Source of the DNA: Adenanthera pavonina
Taxonomy: Eukaryota; Streptophyta; Magnoliopsida; Fabales; Fabaceae
Direction: 5' to 3'
Assembly: GCA_026686845.1 (NCBI GenBank)
Contig: JAIVEN010000016.1
Location: 5,473,501-5,537,500, forward strand
Length of the DNA: 64,000 nt
Within the stretch, counting starts at the first letter, position 1. Each line of letters opens with the position of its first letter. Of this stretch, positions 35,872 to 48,536 are shown one piece after another. The notes under the pieces were generated by a model. That model did not search any database and was not told the DNA's origin. It was given only the letters and a program-made list of their open reading frames with translations. A program made the position numbers and the translations under genes.

Positions 35872-36148
35872 CTCCCTCCGGGTCAAAATATAGGTCTTTT
35901 TTTAGAAGTTTTTTTAAGTCCAAAATATAAGTTCCATTTAATAATTTCTAAAACAATAAATGTTTTTCCCCATTTTGCCCTTATATAAAATTAAATGTAA
36001 GAGAGATAGTAAACTTCAAATACAATGTATTAAATAGGGGTATTATAGAAAAATAATATATTTATTTGATAGATTTAATGAGTAAAAGTAACTTTCTTAG
36101 TTATTATGCAATAACCCAAATATGATTTATATTTTGGATCACAAGGAG
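35872..36148. mobile_element. Stowaway-like MITE
   Basis: TA-flanked. The left end is 'ctccctccgggtcaaaatat' and the right end, reverse-complemented, is 'ctccttgtgatccaaaatat', an inverted repeat of about 20 bp. Length 277 bp with no coding sequence. By its termini it differs from the 30256/53284 family. Confidence 0.75.
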
Positions 36149-37219
36149 TAATATTTTTGTTCTTCACATAATAAATGTTATTTATCATCCTCGTTTAAAA
36201 ACAATCTTCTTTTTCTACTACTACTACTACTATTATTATTATTGATAGCTAGAAAGCATTATGTTTACATTTTTTTGTAAGAGAAGAGAATATAATTTTA
36301 ATAGTCCAAGTAAAATAGCTCTCCTAACATATGTAATATTATGCTACAAAATTTTTTATGTATATTTGAATTAAACACACCATATATATGATTTATTTTA
36401 ATTAATTACATAAAGTATAAAAATGCTATAAAAATTAACTAAATATGTATGATATTTAGGATGTTCGATATAGGATGTATGGTGATCCTCCGGAAGGAGT
36501 TATCTATATACTATATATAGGAATATGGTGGGTGTTTACTTACACACGGACAATTTTGATGTGATTTTCTTCTTTCTTGTCTCGGATTTCGTAATCCCAT
36601 TTTTATTAAAAAAAAAGTATAGAAAAACAAGTAAATTGAGCTGGAGAAATATTCAAAACTGAATACTAAAAAAAGTGAGTGAAAAAATGATAAGTTAGAT
36701 AGAGCTTGGTCATGTTTTAGATTGTTAGGAACAATTTCTCATATCCTAACCTAAATTAACATCAGGAATTCAATTCATTTAGTTATATATTTAAAAATTT
36801 TACGTATATTGCTACTGTATATATTTTATGAAATTTAAAAATAAATTATAATATTTGTAGCTTATGAATACTAAATCTTATAAATAGGTCAAGAAGATAA
36901 CTTTTCATAATTAAAAATAATAAATAAAAATTATTTTGATTTAATTAGATTATTTGATCTTAACTAAAATAAGACACAAAATAAAAATAATATTTTAACT
37001 ATAGGTTTAAAGGATTAATAATTAAAAATAAATATAAATAAAATTAAAATTATTGAGATGAAGTTTAAACAATTCAAATATGTGTAAAAAGATTAAGAAC
37101 AATTTTAAATAAAAAAGAATAATTTAACATCGTAGCACATACAACAACCATCAGCCTTCTTTAAATAATTACGTGACATTTTCAGAATTCATATATAAAT
37201 GGAAATGCCTTTATATAGG

Positions 37220-39002
37220 CTATACTGTTCTGTTCCCTTCCTCATCCACACAGCATCTATACATGATGAACTTTTCCATTCGACGCCCACAGGTAGCACA
37301 CATCACATTCTCTGGAATAACAGCAATGTTACTTGGAAGGATGAGGCGATTGCGATGAGGTGTGGGACGAATTTGGCTCAGATAATCATTCACTGCAGGA
37401 ATAAATCCATCTCCCTTACATTTCGCCATTTCTTGTGCTCCTCTATAGAATATTGCCCACCCTTGATCATTACTATCGAAGCTGAGGAGAGTCGTCACTT
37501 CAATCATAATCTGGTCGCTCTCCACATTTGCCCCATGTTGTCGTTTCGAGTACAGCATGCTCTCGAGTCTTGTCCAGAAGAACCATATGGACGTGACATT
37601 AGGCCAGAAGTAGCTGAACCTTCTTGTGGTGAAGGTGTTAATCATTCTCTGCATTCTCTCTTTGGCGGTGTTCTTCCCCATATAGACCATCTCTAATGAG
37701 AAGTTGCCAGCTTGTGCTGCAGCCCTTGCATTGCTTGTGAATGCTTCAATCCATTCAAGATCTTCACCTCCATACAGGCATATGTGTTTGTTTTCTTCAA
37801 TCTGGTCAAAGCCAATCACAGTATCTATACTTCGTCAGTAAAAAAAGTTGTTTCAAGTGGGGTGGGTTGGATTTGAAGACTATTCCAATTCAAATGTTTA
37901 CGCCTTTGGGTAAAAACAACAAAGGTGAAATTATTGATCAACTAGTCAAAATATTATATCAACTCAAGCTATCCAGTGAATGTATGAAGATTTACCCATT
38001 GCATAATTGCAGGATCAATGCCATCAACAAGCAGCACAAGGCTCCAAACTTCTTCCTTCCACAAAGATTCCTCTTTCTCACGAGTGAAGGGGAAGGCCAG
38101 ATTTCCCCAAATCCAGTACATGTGAAGGGCATTCGGGGAGGACACCCTACCCTGTGGACCAAGGGCCACTAAGATAGCTTTCTTTGTGAAATTCCACACC
38201 TCTCTGATATATTTTATCACAGATGGTTCAATAGTCAGAGGATCCCTTACAATGTACCATGACATTAATGATCGCAAATGCTCAAACTTCTGTCGAGCCA
38301 AATCATTCCAGGCTACTCTATCCACAACTGGAATCCATACCACCTCGTAGGGCGTCTCAATCCTTGATCGTGCATCTTTGTACAAGTAATCAATTATAAA
38401 GATCTCTTCTTCAGAAAGATCAAGATCTGATATTAGTAGCAAAACATGCTTCCCTCTCAGTACCTCGACACTAGCCTGAAGTTCAACAAGTGAAATGCGT
38501 TAGAATAATATGGGTTAAAATACATATTTAGAATAGTAAAAGGGTTACAAGTTAAGGCAAACCATTGTTTTGTTAGAACCATCTATAAGTGGGGGTGGAT
38601 CATCATCCTTGGCGTATATCAGTGCTCTTTGAATTTTCATGTTGTCTATGTTGACTGTCTCAAAAAGACGAACCAAATTCTGGTACGGCTCTCTCTGCCT
38701 TCTTTCATCTGCGTTTCCATAAGGTATTCGAATTAACTATATTATATTCATTCACATTAAAGCTGTCATTGCACTAAACTGCTAATTTTAATGTGCTCGC
38801 CTTCAGACTGGTAGCAGATAGCCAGTTGGTTCCGAAGGTTCTCACATATACTGCTCATCTTATGTGCCAAGCTTGATAGTTGGTTCTGAACTTGCTTCCT
38901 CATCGCACATTTATCCGATGTTGGGAACACCCTACTCTCTCTTCTTTGCTGCATCTTACTGGGGGAACTGGCTGCTGGTGGGCGAGGATGATTACTGGCC
39001 AT
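37220..39002 (-). CDS. SEO: Sieve element occlusion-like protein, internally deleted (SEO-b)
   Basis: Four exons join in frame with no stop: 38801-39002, 38563-38708, 37996-38475, 37220-37801. Product 469 aa. Relative to SEO-a, the first exon runs from 'MRKQVQ' straight into 'NQLSSLAHKMSS', deleting about 228 residues (SEO-a ~38-265) that form most of the N-terminal SEO domain, plus three introns. A second in-frame loss of 19 residues follows 'KCKGD'. The C-terminus has lost the usual stop and reads on to 'DEEGNRTV'. The C-terminal domain, 'ICLYGGEDLEWIEAFT' and 'CATCGRRMEK...YRCC' are kept. The first intron appears to use a GC donor (GAAG|GCGAGC). No frameshift or nonsense change is visible, so it could encode a shortened protein. 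It may equally be a young pseudogene, or the deletion may be an assembly artefact. Confidence 0.78.
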
Positions 39003-40776
39003 CGTAGGATATCATAACACAGAATAGGAAATGTCATCTGATTTTGTGTACGTGCGTTGTGGCAAACGGTTAGAACTTAATGAGAAGTGGAATAGAATCT
39101 TATTGAACATGTACGTTGCTTGTGGGCCAAAAAACAGGGAAATAAAACATGTACCTTGCTTGCTATTGGGTACAAAAATAACCTTAAGTTGTCTATGATT
39201 CTGATAAGGTTACAGAATTAGCGTGCAAGTTTATAGATGGTATTCTTGGGTATATTGCGTCACTAGTGAACCGTGAATTAAGCATAAGTAAGATTCCCTC
39301 ATAATAATTAATAAATATACACAAAAGTACAAATACTTTTCGTAAAATATATAAAAACGACTTTTTGAAGTTTGAACTATTCGAAATTTGTAATGATCTA
39401 GTAATATTTTTTCTTTGACTGTCGGTATTCCTTTCCTTGGGTTGTGATTCTTGCTGGTGTATCCATCCGCATTAAATATGCTTTAGTGTGAAGTAATGTT
39501 GGCTCCAGATATAGAATTTGGATCTTAAACCTTGTCAGAAATATGTGTATGGTCATGTTATTTCAATTTTCAATAATGTTCATGTGTTCCAGTAATGGTC
39601 TTGAATTCTCGTACTCTCCTGTATATGGTTTTGTTTCAGTTTTCAATATGGCCTGTGTGTTCCAATTATAATTTTTTAGGGTTATGCAATGTTCTCTTAA
39701 CCTTTGGTGGGACCAACAATAGATATGACGAGGGCAGAGTGACTGGCAAGGACCAGTATCTCCAATTATACCAAAAAAAGGACCTTATCATTTGAAAATG
39801 CCAACAAAGATCAAAAGTCTTTTAGACACAGTAAATGGACAGAATATCATTACTCAGAGTGTAAAAGGACGAAAGAATCAGGGGTTGAAGAGTGAGAGAG
39901 AAAAAAGAAAGTAGATTGGGCTGCGCGTTTTCATAGCATCAAAGGGGAGACTGAGTTATTCCCCGCGCCTCCGAAAACAACAAGTCCCTTATGACGACTC
40001 TATTGGGCCTCCGTTTCCCCTCTTTGTTAGGACTTGGGCTCTGAAAGCCACTTTCCTCTTCATTTTAAAGAAAAAAAATTAGCAGAAAACCGATTACTTG
40101 GAGTTTGGTCTTGTTTTACTGTTTTACTTTGCTCGTTAGGATCAAGCTCTCGATGCCCTAAAGTAACCTCAAGGATTCAATCGATTAAAAATAAAAAAGC
40201 ATTTAACCTAATCATCCTAGGTCCTTTCAAATTGGATCTTTTTCCTTATGCATAATAGTTACATTTAAAAAAAAAATAGATATAGACTTCATATAATACA
40301 GGGAATTAAAAAATGAGTCATAGATGATTTATGAATAATACGGTTTTTCCATTAATATGATATTTTATATCAATGTGATTAAAAAGAATATTTTTATAAA
40401 TACAAGAAGATATTTTTGGTTGTTAAAAATTAATAATAAATTAAATTACATTATTTCATTATTTTATTTTAAGGAAAATAACACACAAAATAAAAATACT
40501 ATTTTAATTACAGGCTTAAAGAAACATTAATTAGAAATGAAAATAAATAAATTTAAATTATTGAGATAAATTTTAAATAATTCAAATACAATGATGCTGT
40601 TAATTTTCAATTAAAAAAAAGCGCTTATCTTTGTTTTTTTAATTAATTAAAATATTTTATGAATATGCAATAATCGTCTGGATCTGGAATATGCCGGCGG
40701 TGGAAAGGAAACAAGAGAGGGGGACACGTGTGGGAAGTATATGAGGTGGAGGGAGGGAGCGTGTGAAACAAAGATA
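39003..40776. other. Intergenic region 5' of SEO-b and PIMT
   Basis: No gene is supported. The left part is the SEO-b promoter, related to that of SEO-a but with a local duplication around 'aacatgtac(g/c)ttgcttg' (39110-39165). Around 39540-39670 two similar blocks ('atgtgtatggtcatgttatttcaattttcaat' and 'ctgtatatggttttgtttcagttttcaat', here only indicated) suggest another small duplication. The rest is AT-rich. Confidence 0.55.
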
Positions 40777-40801
40777 GGAGAGAGAGAGAGAGAGAGAGAG
40801 G
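40777..40801 (+). repeat. (GA)n microsatellite in the PIMT leader
   Basis: A GA run of about 12 units ends 7 bases before the first in-frame ATG of the PIMT gene (40809), so it almost certainly lies in the 5' untranslated region. GA/CT runs in plant leaders are common. Confidence 0.85.
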
Positions 40802-40808
40802 AGCAGAA

Positions 40809-42747
40809 ATGAGTGTGTTCCCTGCGTCAGCGTACGGTTACCGCTACTGTTGTGCTCACGCCATTGCCCGCCCTCTCCAACTCCATCATCATTCCCACTT
40901 CTTCTTTAACCCTCCTCACCCTCTTTCTTCTTCCTTCCCCACCCTCTCCTCCTTCTCTCCCCTTTTCCCTAACCCTAATTACTCCCTCTTCTCCGCCATG
41001 CAGGTATTCTCTTTCTTTCTTCTTCCACTCCCCCAATTCTTTACCTGTTAATTCCTTCTTTTTCTTGCTTAATTTCTTACACTATATTACACCCTTCGCT
41101 AATACTCTTTATTATCTTCTAATGTATGATATATCTTTGTCTTACACTGTGAAGCCAATCCTATAGTAATTGGTTATGTCTTCAGCATAGACAAGAGGCC
41201 CTTCCAATCTGTAGTATTTAAACTAGGTTATATTTGGAACTTGTTATAAATACACGGCACTTAATATTGTATATCTTCCCTTTTCTTGTTTTTTAACTGT
41301 TTAATAATTAAATTACGTTCAAACTATATATTGTTCCTGAACATTACAGCAACTCTGGTCTGGGAGTGGCAGCGGAAAGAACAAAGCAATGGTGGAGAAT
41401 TTGCAGCGTTATGGAATAATAACATCCAATAAGGTGGCCCAAGTAATGGAGGCCATCGATAGAGCTTTCTTTGTACCCGAGGAAACGCAGCCTTATGCCG
41501 ACAGCCCCATGCCGATAGGCTACAATGCCACCATATCTGCTCCTCATATGCATGCCTACTGCCTTCAGTTGCTGGAGGAGAAATTGCAGCCTGGAATGCG
41601 AGCTCTGGACGTTGGCTCTGGTATATCTTATGATAAACTATGCATTGTTATTGGCTTTTTTTAAAAAAAAAAAGAAAAAAAGAGAAGTTTTGATACTTGA
41701 TGTAAAACCTGGAATATGGGTTTTGATGGCTAACATGGGAATGAAGTTAAAGATCTTGTTCATACGGATTTGGGAGATGCAAATTCAAGAATTTGTATGC
41801 TCCAAGATGTACTTGATGATAGCAGTTTTAGTGTTTTCCTTTTTTCCTTGTAATCTACAATCGATATTTACAATTTCGACATTGTGGACCACTTTGCAGG
41901 AACAGGGTATTTGACAGCGTGCTTTGCCTTGATGGTTGGACCCCAAGGCCGTGCTGCGGGAGTGGAGCATATTCCTGAATTGGTTTCCTCTTCAATGGAG
42001 AATATTCAGAAAAGTGCAGCGGCTCCTCTATTGAAAGATGGCTCCCTCTCGGTGCATAGTGGTGGTATGGTTCTGGAACTGCTTTGAATCTGAAATCTTG
42101 TTTAAGTCCAAACTGTTCTAAGTTTAGTACGACAGAACTACGGTTTCTTCTGATGTAGTAGTAGTTAACCATGACAGTTAAGACTAGCGGTAGCGGACAT
42201 TTCAGGTATGGGGATGAAGACTCAATGCAAGTCAAGACTTCAATGATTCTAGCTGTATTTGAATCCCTGAGACAAAGAAATTAAAATATACATACATACA
42301 TACATACCCTGATGATCTGTTTGGATTGTGTTTCAAGTGATTGAGTCAACTAAAACAATTAATTAGGCATTGTTGTTTTATATGGGAGTCTAACATTTGG
42401 GTTTCCAAGCTCGGGGGTAATAAATGCAGGGTTATACTAATATTCTGTAGCAGTTAAGTAATGGCATCTCAATAAGAGGAAGTGTTGTGTTGACAGATGG
42501 AAGGCAAGGTTGGGGAAAGTTGGGGCCCTATGATGCGATTCACGTGGGAGCAGCAGCGGCAGAAATTCCGGAAGCGCTGATCGAGCAGCTGAAGGAAGGA
42601 GGTAGAATGGTGATTCCGGTGGGAAACATATTTCAGGATTTACAGGTGGTGGATAAGAACTCTGATGGTTCTGTTAGTATCCGGGTTGAGACTTCTGTTC
42701 GTTATGTGCCTCTCACTAGCCGAGATGCTCAACTGCTAGGCTACTGA
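40809..42747 (+). CDS. PIMT: Protein-L-isoaspartate O-methyltransferase
   Basis: Four exons: 40809-41003, 41350-41620, 41900-42064, 42497-42747. They join in frame to 293 aa. The enzyme transfers a methyl group from S-adenosylmethionine to abnormal isoaspartyl residues, starting repair of aged proteins. The core matches plant PIMTs: 'NKAMVENLQRYGIITS', 'DSPMPIGYNATISAPHMHA' and SAM motif I 'LDVGSGTGYLTACFA', which spans the exon 2/3 junction. 'GVEHIPELV', 'DGRQGW', 'YDAIHVGAAA', 'GGRMVIPVGN' and 'VRYVPLTSR' follow. Exon 1 adds 65 residues rich in Ser, Pro, Phe and His with few acidic residues, as in a plastid transit peptide. The second Met (MQQLWSGSG, 40998) would give a cytosolic form of about 230 aa, the length of PIMT1. 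The donor of exon 3 was set at 42064 to keep 'GDGRQGW'. Confidence 0.9.
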
Positions 42748-43344
42748 AGTCCCTGGATGCTGGATTTCACAACGCCAATGCTCATGACCGGGTTGGCTTT
42801 AGCTTTATTACATTTTGGAAGAATTTCTTTTTTTCAGTTTAAAAATGGAGAAACAACTTTTTAATAAAAAGAATATGTGTAAATATTTTTTGGAATTCAA
42901 CTTCTTTTCAATGTTTTTTCTCTCCGGATCTTAACGGATGGGGTCAGTTGAAATTTCTTTCTTTTATAGGAAGAGTGTAATTGGAACTCATGACCACAGT
43001 GGATAAGTGCAATTTTCCCTCATTTCTCCCTGCCCCAAATTTTAAGGACCGTTAGATAGACGATTCTCATTTTTTCCAAAGGGAAGATACTGCACCACCT
43101 AAAACCAGCACCAAAAAGAAACCTTTCTTCTAAATCAGTGGGGCGAAATCATAATTCAATCATTTCCATTTGGACATCAAATTAATAACATATATAAATC
43201 TAATCTCAAACTATCTGTTGGCCAAAAAAAAAAATCTAAAACCATCTGCTCAACAAAGGGAGGAGAAAAGAATATTTAACACGATATCTATAGAAAAAAA
43301 AAACTCAAAACAGATGCCGTGGAGGAATTCCTTGAGTTACCCAC
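42748..43344. other. Tail-to-tail gap between PIMT and CP31
   Basis: About 600 bases separate the PIMT stop from the CP31 stop on the opposite strand. It must contain both 3' untranslated regions. AATAAA-like runs occur near 42860. No gene seen. Confidence 0.6.
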
Positions 43345-45402
43345 TCAAAAGAAGCTACGCCTGGGTCTTTCCTCAGCAACACTCACTCTGATTGCTCTCT
43401 CATCCACACTCTGAAATGGCAGCACCACCCAATTAGATAGTTGTTCCAAAAATATACCCCACATTACAATGTTTATAACTCGAAAATATTCAATCCCCAA
43501 AAACCCGATTGACATTTTTCTAGAATTTACAATAAGAACACTATGTTACCATTGGTAAAGTATATTGTTATTATACCTGACCATCAAGAGCAGCAATAGC
43601 ATCATTCATTTCAGTCTCACTGGCCATTGTGACAAAGCCAAAACCACGCGATCGACCAGTCTCTCTGTCATAGACGATCCGAGCATTCACAACCTTACCT
43701 TGTTCACTGCATATTTGCTCCAGGCGAGCATTATCAACATCCCACGGCAAGTTGCCAATGTGCATTCTGAAAGCAGGCTCAAAGGCACGAGGTGGGCGTT
43801 CAGGCCGTGATCCTCTTGGAGCAGCCTTATTAACAGTTAGTAGTCTACCATCTAAATCCTGTTATCGACAATAGGGATATGTCAATAAGGTCCCCTGCAA
43901 CCTAAAATAATCACGCCGCACATGCCATGCAGGAACCACATTTCAACTTGGAGACACAGAAATGTCATAATTGCTCTGTGCATCCATACATTTCCATAGT
44001 TATAAGTCACCTAATCTACTATAAGCAAAGATCAATAAACAAAAATATTGTACATGAAGTCGTATGAGGTTCCAATCTCGACATGATGAGACGCCAGAGT
44101 CGTTATCATAATACACAAATTATCAATTCTAGGTTTAAGTCCAAACACTTTTCTTGATTCCTTGACAGCCCATCTGAATCTCCAAAGATTTTACTCTAAT
44201 GAGAGCAAATCATCATTAGTGAAACAAAAAATAAAAAGATAACATTCATATTCTATAGGAAGCCTGTTAAGCCTTCTAGACCAATCACTTGATATATAGA
44301 AATAACTACTTCGAAATTTTATTTAAAAAAATAATAATATACCATTATTGCTTTCCCTTTCTTAAGAGTAACATTGACCCCACACTGTACTAAACCTCCA
44401 GAATCTGCCCTGCCCTCCATAATTTTATGTTCTCCTAATTAAGGAGATTTTGGAGGAAAAAGTTTCCATAAACAAAGGAAGAAAAATCATTATTTAACAA
44501 TGCATTCCCCTCCCTTCCATTTTCTATGGATTCCTTTCCTTATTACCTCCTAACTCCTAAACATACCCTAAACTTTCAAGCTCTAAACCATGGAAGTCAA
44601 AAAATACATTTTACCACCTCTATTGAGCTCCTGTAATGTGTTCTGCGTGCATCTTGACATAAATGTTGTAAAGTTTATAGCAAGCTAGTGATATACATAA
44701 ATGCAGGGATATAAACGACTTACGTAGCGGCTGAACTTGTCAACAGCCTTATCGGCTTCTTCAACTGTACTCATCGTTACAAATCCGAACCCACGACTTC
44801 GGTCAGTCTCCCTGTTATAAATGACCTGAAATCACAATAACCAAGTCATGATTCTGTAGGACAATCCATTGGACATTGAAGCATCTAACACGTTAAAGGC
44901 GTTTAGGAGTGTAATGTCTCACCTCGGCAATTTCAACGGTTCCAGCTTGCTCAAAAAGCATAGCCAATTTTTGGCTATCTACATTGTAAGGCAAGTTACC
45001 GACATAGATTTTCGCTTCTTCAGGCGGTTCTACATATTCCCTCTCCTCAAAAACTCCGTCTTCACCACTCTCTCCGTCGCCCTCGCCACTCTCAGCCTCA
45101 GCCTCCCAGTCCGAAAGGCGAGCTTCGGTATTGTCGGACTCTTGATTTTCCCACGCGGGCTCATTATCTTCAACGGCGACTGCGTTGCCAGCTTCTTGCT
45201 GAGCCCAATCCGACGTCTGTGCTACGAATGTCAATATAGAGGAAGGATGATTTTTGCTGATGAGAGATAGAGATGATAAGAACAGAGAAGAGTTGGAGCA
45301 CGAGAGGTGAAGCTTAAGGGGTTTAGAAGGAAGGGAGAAATGGGGAGGTTTTGTTTTGTTAAACAAGAGTGAAGGCAAAGAAAGAAGGCATGATTCTGCC
45401 AT
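43345..45402 (-). CDS. CP31: Chloroplast ribonucleoprotein, CP31 type, two RRMs
   Basis: Four exons on the minus strand: 44923-45402, 44724-44825, 43577-43858, 43345-43410. Product 309 aa. Residues 1-60 are a Ser/Leu-rich transit peptide without acids. Residues 63-130 are an acidic domain (many Glu/Asp, 'SGEGDGESGEDG'). RRM1 (about 131-208) has RNP2 'IYVGNL' and RNP1 'RGFGFVTM'. A linker 'AAPRGSRPERPPRAFEPAF' leads to RRM2 (about 226-304) with RNP1 'RGFGFVTM', ending in 'AEERPRR'. This arrangement and the linker wording are those of CP31A/CP31B, which bind plastid mRNAs and support their stability and editing. Oddity: RNP2 of RRM2 reads 'MHIGNL' instead of the usual 'VYVGNL', replacing the RNA-stacking aromatic with His227, and 'LEQICSEQG' has Cys for Phe. 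Confidence 0.9.
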
Positions 45403-46764
45403 TGCCAGGGTCTTAATGGTAGTGATAGTAGTGACAGAGAAGTCTGCAAAGAAGAGGGGAGAGGATAAGGGATGGAAGGGTTAAGGGTTTTGGCTGGAAT
45501 GGCTTGGCAAGGAGAGGGAACAGAAAAAGACAACTGTGACATTGAGAAAAAGTATTTTCAAATTTATGTCATGTTTTGCATCACTATTGTAAATAAGTTT
45601 AATACTCTAAACTTAATTTGATTTAAATATGTTTTGCTCAATTTTTTAAGTCTGTTAAAGAATTATTTTCAGTCTAAAACGGAGTTTTAGTATAAACGGA
45701 TATGCTTCTCCGCTTCTCCATTTCCATTTACATTTATTTTAAAGTTAAATAAAAATATATTAATAAAAATAAAAAAATTAAAAAAATAAAATTTTCATAA
45801 AATTTCTCTTATCTATTGATCAAAATATCCCTTTAAAATTTTAATTTTTATAGATCATGACCTGTAAGAAAATATTATATCAGATATATTATGTTCTCAA
45901 TTAAATAAATATAAATTAAATTTTAGTTCAAATAAATTAAATTAATCATAAAATAGAGTTTAAACTCAATTTAGAAAAAAATTATGAGTTTTGTTAAAAC
46001 TAATTTTCAAATAAATTATCCAAACATAAACACGATAGTCCAAAATCAATTTTGATCGTAACTTTATTATAAAACCAATTCTACCAAAACTTATTTTTTA
46101 GTCAATCTCATTTCAAAATTTAGTTTATGATATTTAAAAATTTTCAAGTGAAATGGTAATTGGGAAATATTTTTTCTTCTAAGTTGTCGTTTTCCAATTC
46201 AGAAAGTGGAGGAGAAGGTGAAACAAGAAATCGCAGATTGTTTTACGCAAAATAGGTGGGCCCTATAGATTTGCTTAGAGACTTGGCTTTTCATAACTCA
46301 TTCTCATCTTCATTGTCATTTGCCATTCAGGTACATATGAGAAATATTTTTATTGAAAATATTACATATTTAGAAATTGAAGCTTAAAATACTTTATGTA
46401 ATAATCAATCCCATTGTTTTATCAAAATAGATAAAAATAGGTCTGTGTACCGTCAGATTAAATGCAATGTCACCAGAAATAATAATCTAGTCTTGTTATG
46501 AGTATTCTTTTTTTATGAGATGCAAACAAATTAATTCTATTGATAAAAATGATTTTTAAATTTAAATAGATATCAAATATTCAAAATAAATTTTTTTATT
46601 ATTTTAAAATATATTACATATTAAAATGATCTAAAACAAGTCCGATTTGTTGCTATCATCTCATTTCATGGATAAAATGATTGGTGCTATCCTACTCTAT
46701 ATATTTTTGAAAAACAAATAAACCCAACTGTCACGCTTATTAGGGGAAACAAAAAATAGTTGCG

Positions 46765-47115
46765 CTTGAAGGTTTTGATTGAAACTGTTCTATGTTTTAA
46801 TATTTTAAAAATAGTTTCATAAAAATATTTTTTAAAATAAATTAAAAAAATAAAAAAAATTATTTAAATAATTATTATCAAAATCATAACTAATAAATAT
46901 AAAATAAATTATTTAAAATTTATAATTTTATCATTAATGAAGTGGGTATTTTTCTCATTTTTTTTATATTTTTTAAAATAAAAAATATAGAATACTTTAA
47001 GGTATTTTAAATTTTAGATTTTTTTTATTTTTCAATTTAAAACATTTTATTAAAAAACATTCTATTTTTAAAAACAGACAACTGTTGTGTAAACGAACAA
47101 TCAAAAAAGGCCCTA
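46765..47115 (+). repeat. Decayed MITE related to 62106-62483
   Basis: The core 'caaaatcataactaat', 'caaaatttataa' and 'aaggtgggt/gaagtgggt' with 'tatttttctca/gtttttcacc' matches the element at 62106-62483, in the same orientation. The ends are degraded but 'aaaaggccc' at the right end recalls the 'caggcccc' end of the other copy. Confidence 0.5.
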
Positions 47116-48536
47116 ATCGTCTCCTCGTATCTCTTTCGGTTGTTTATTTTATTTGTTAATTTTCCACCCCTTCCGCCTCCTTTTCTCCCCCTTAGGTCCC
47201 ACTTCCCCCCACGAACAGTTCTTGGATCGGGTTGACATGATTTTTCACCTTTTTTGGGTGTGGTGTATTACTTTTTGCCTGATCTTATCTTACAATAATC
47301 CAATGTACTATATATTATTTTTATTCATAGTATATAAAAATGAAAAAAAAAGAGATGCCCTTAATGTTTATCTATGCGGATTCCGAATAAAGCGGTTAGC
47401 TAAAATTAAGGAAGGAAAAGCTAAGGTATGGTATGCAGCATAATATTACAGGATTCGGACCCATTCGTTTATGTGATGCTATAAGAAAAAGCCACGTAAT
47501 ATATATTATTTCCATATATCTCACCCACCGCCACGAATATGCTCTCTTGTCTTTCTCTGCATCCTCAATTTTGACTCTCTCATCTTGTTCAATTCCTTGA
47601 GTTCTCTTCTTTCCCCAATGAAAAGCAGCTTCGTCACCAACTTAATTTCCCTGCAACATAAAATACCAGATGCCTCTCTCCTTCCAACTTATCCAGAATC
47701 TTTCAACATCATCCATTTGTGTGTGAACTCTTAAGCTTCATATATGGTTTGCCTTACCCAGGAGGTGACGCAAATAAGTCAGAATTCTTCGTCTGGCGGG
47801 ATCCACCATGAGACACATTATTAAATATATGGATGATCTTTAGGGAAGGCACTCATATTTCTTTTTTATTTTTTCCATTCTAGAAACATTATGTGGTTAC
47901 GTTCCTCAATAAGTATCTGAATCCTGCTCCTTCAACTATCTAATAATTAATTATAATTTTGTTTTTTTGGCAATGGACGTTTTCTAAATTAAATTATCAG
48001 TAACACCAATATTTGGGTGTTCAAAGTTTGAAAGGAAAACAATCAGATGAGTCATGGTATTGACTTTTATACCCGTAGGGCCGTAGATTAATTGAAAAAG
48101 AATTGCATATTCAATGATGACATGGGTGGATTCTTTTCTACATGGGTGTGAGTCTATGGACTATGGGCAGGAGGATGTTTTTCATAGTTTGTGGGTGAGA
48201 CCCAATGGCAATTAACGTCTTTGTAGCTAATGTTTTAAAATTTAGACCGAACATCAAATTGAAAATATCACTGGGTTATAATTTTTATAGTTCAATTAGT
48301 TAAATTGATGGTAGAATTGGTAATGTAATAATTAAATAAAAATAATATTATATATAATACTATATGTATAAAAATAAAATATTAAATTATTAAAAAAATA
48401 AATTTAAGTAGTTTAAATTTATAATAAGTCAATAAGCTCACATAATAATAATAATATATGTTAAATCATTGAAAGCAATATTAAAATATTTTAACATGAT
48501 AACACTATATGATCATAATATTATAAAATGATTATA

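Larger units (their letters stand above)
34793..37219. other. Intergenic region between the two SEO genes
   Basis: No gene is supported. The first 270 bases (5' of SEO-a) are homologous to the 5' flank of SEO-b (39003-39290), with shared text around 'cagaataggaaat', 'tcttattgaacatgt' and 'gtgaattaagc', so the promoter was duplicated with the gene. A (TA)n(GA)n microsatellite spans 35158-35214. A Stowaway-like MITE lies at 35872-36148. The frame at 35429-35746 is low complexity. Confidence 0.6.

Noticed and set aside
37199..37696. A 165-aa plus-strand frame opposite SEO-b
   Set aside because: Antisense shadow of the SEO coding exon, as is the frame at 32346-32897 opposite SEO-a.
41525..41914. 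A 129-aa frame overlapping PIMT exon 2 and intron 2
   Set aside because: It is out of the PIMT frame and reads through the intron; the PIMT exon structure explains the region.
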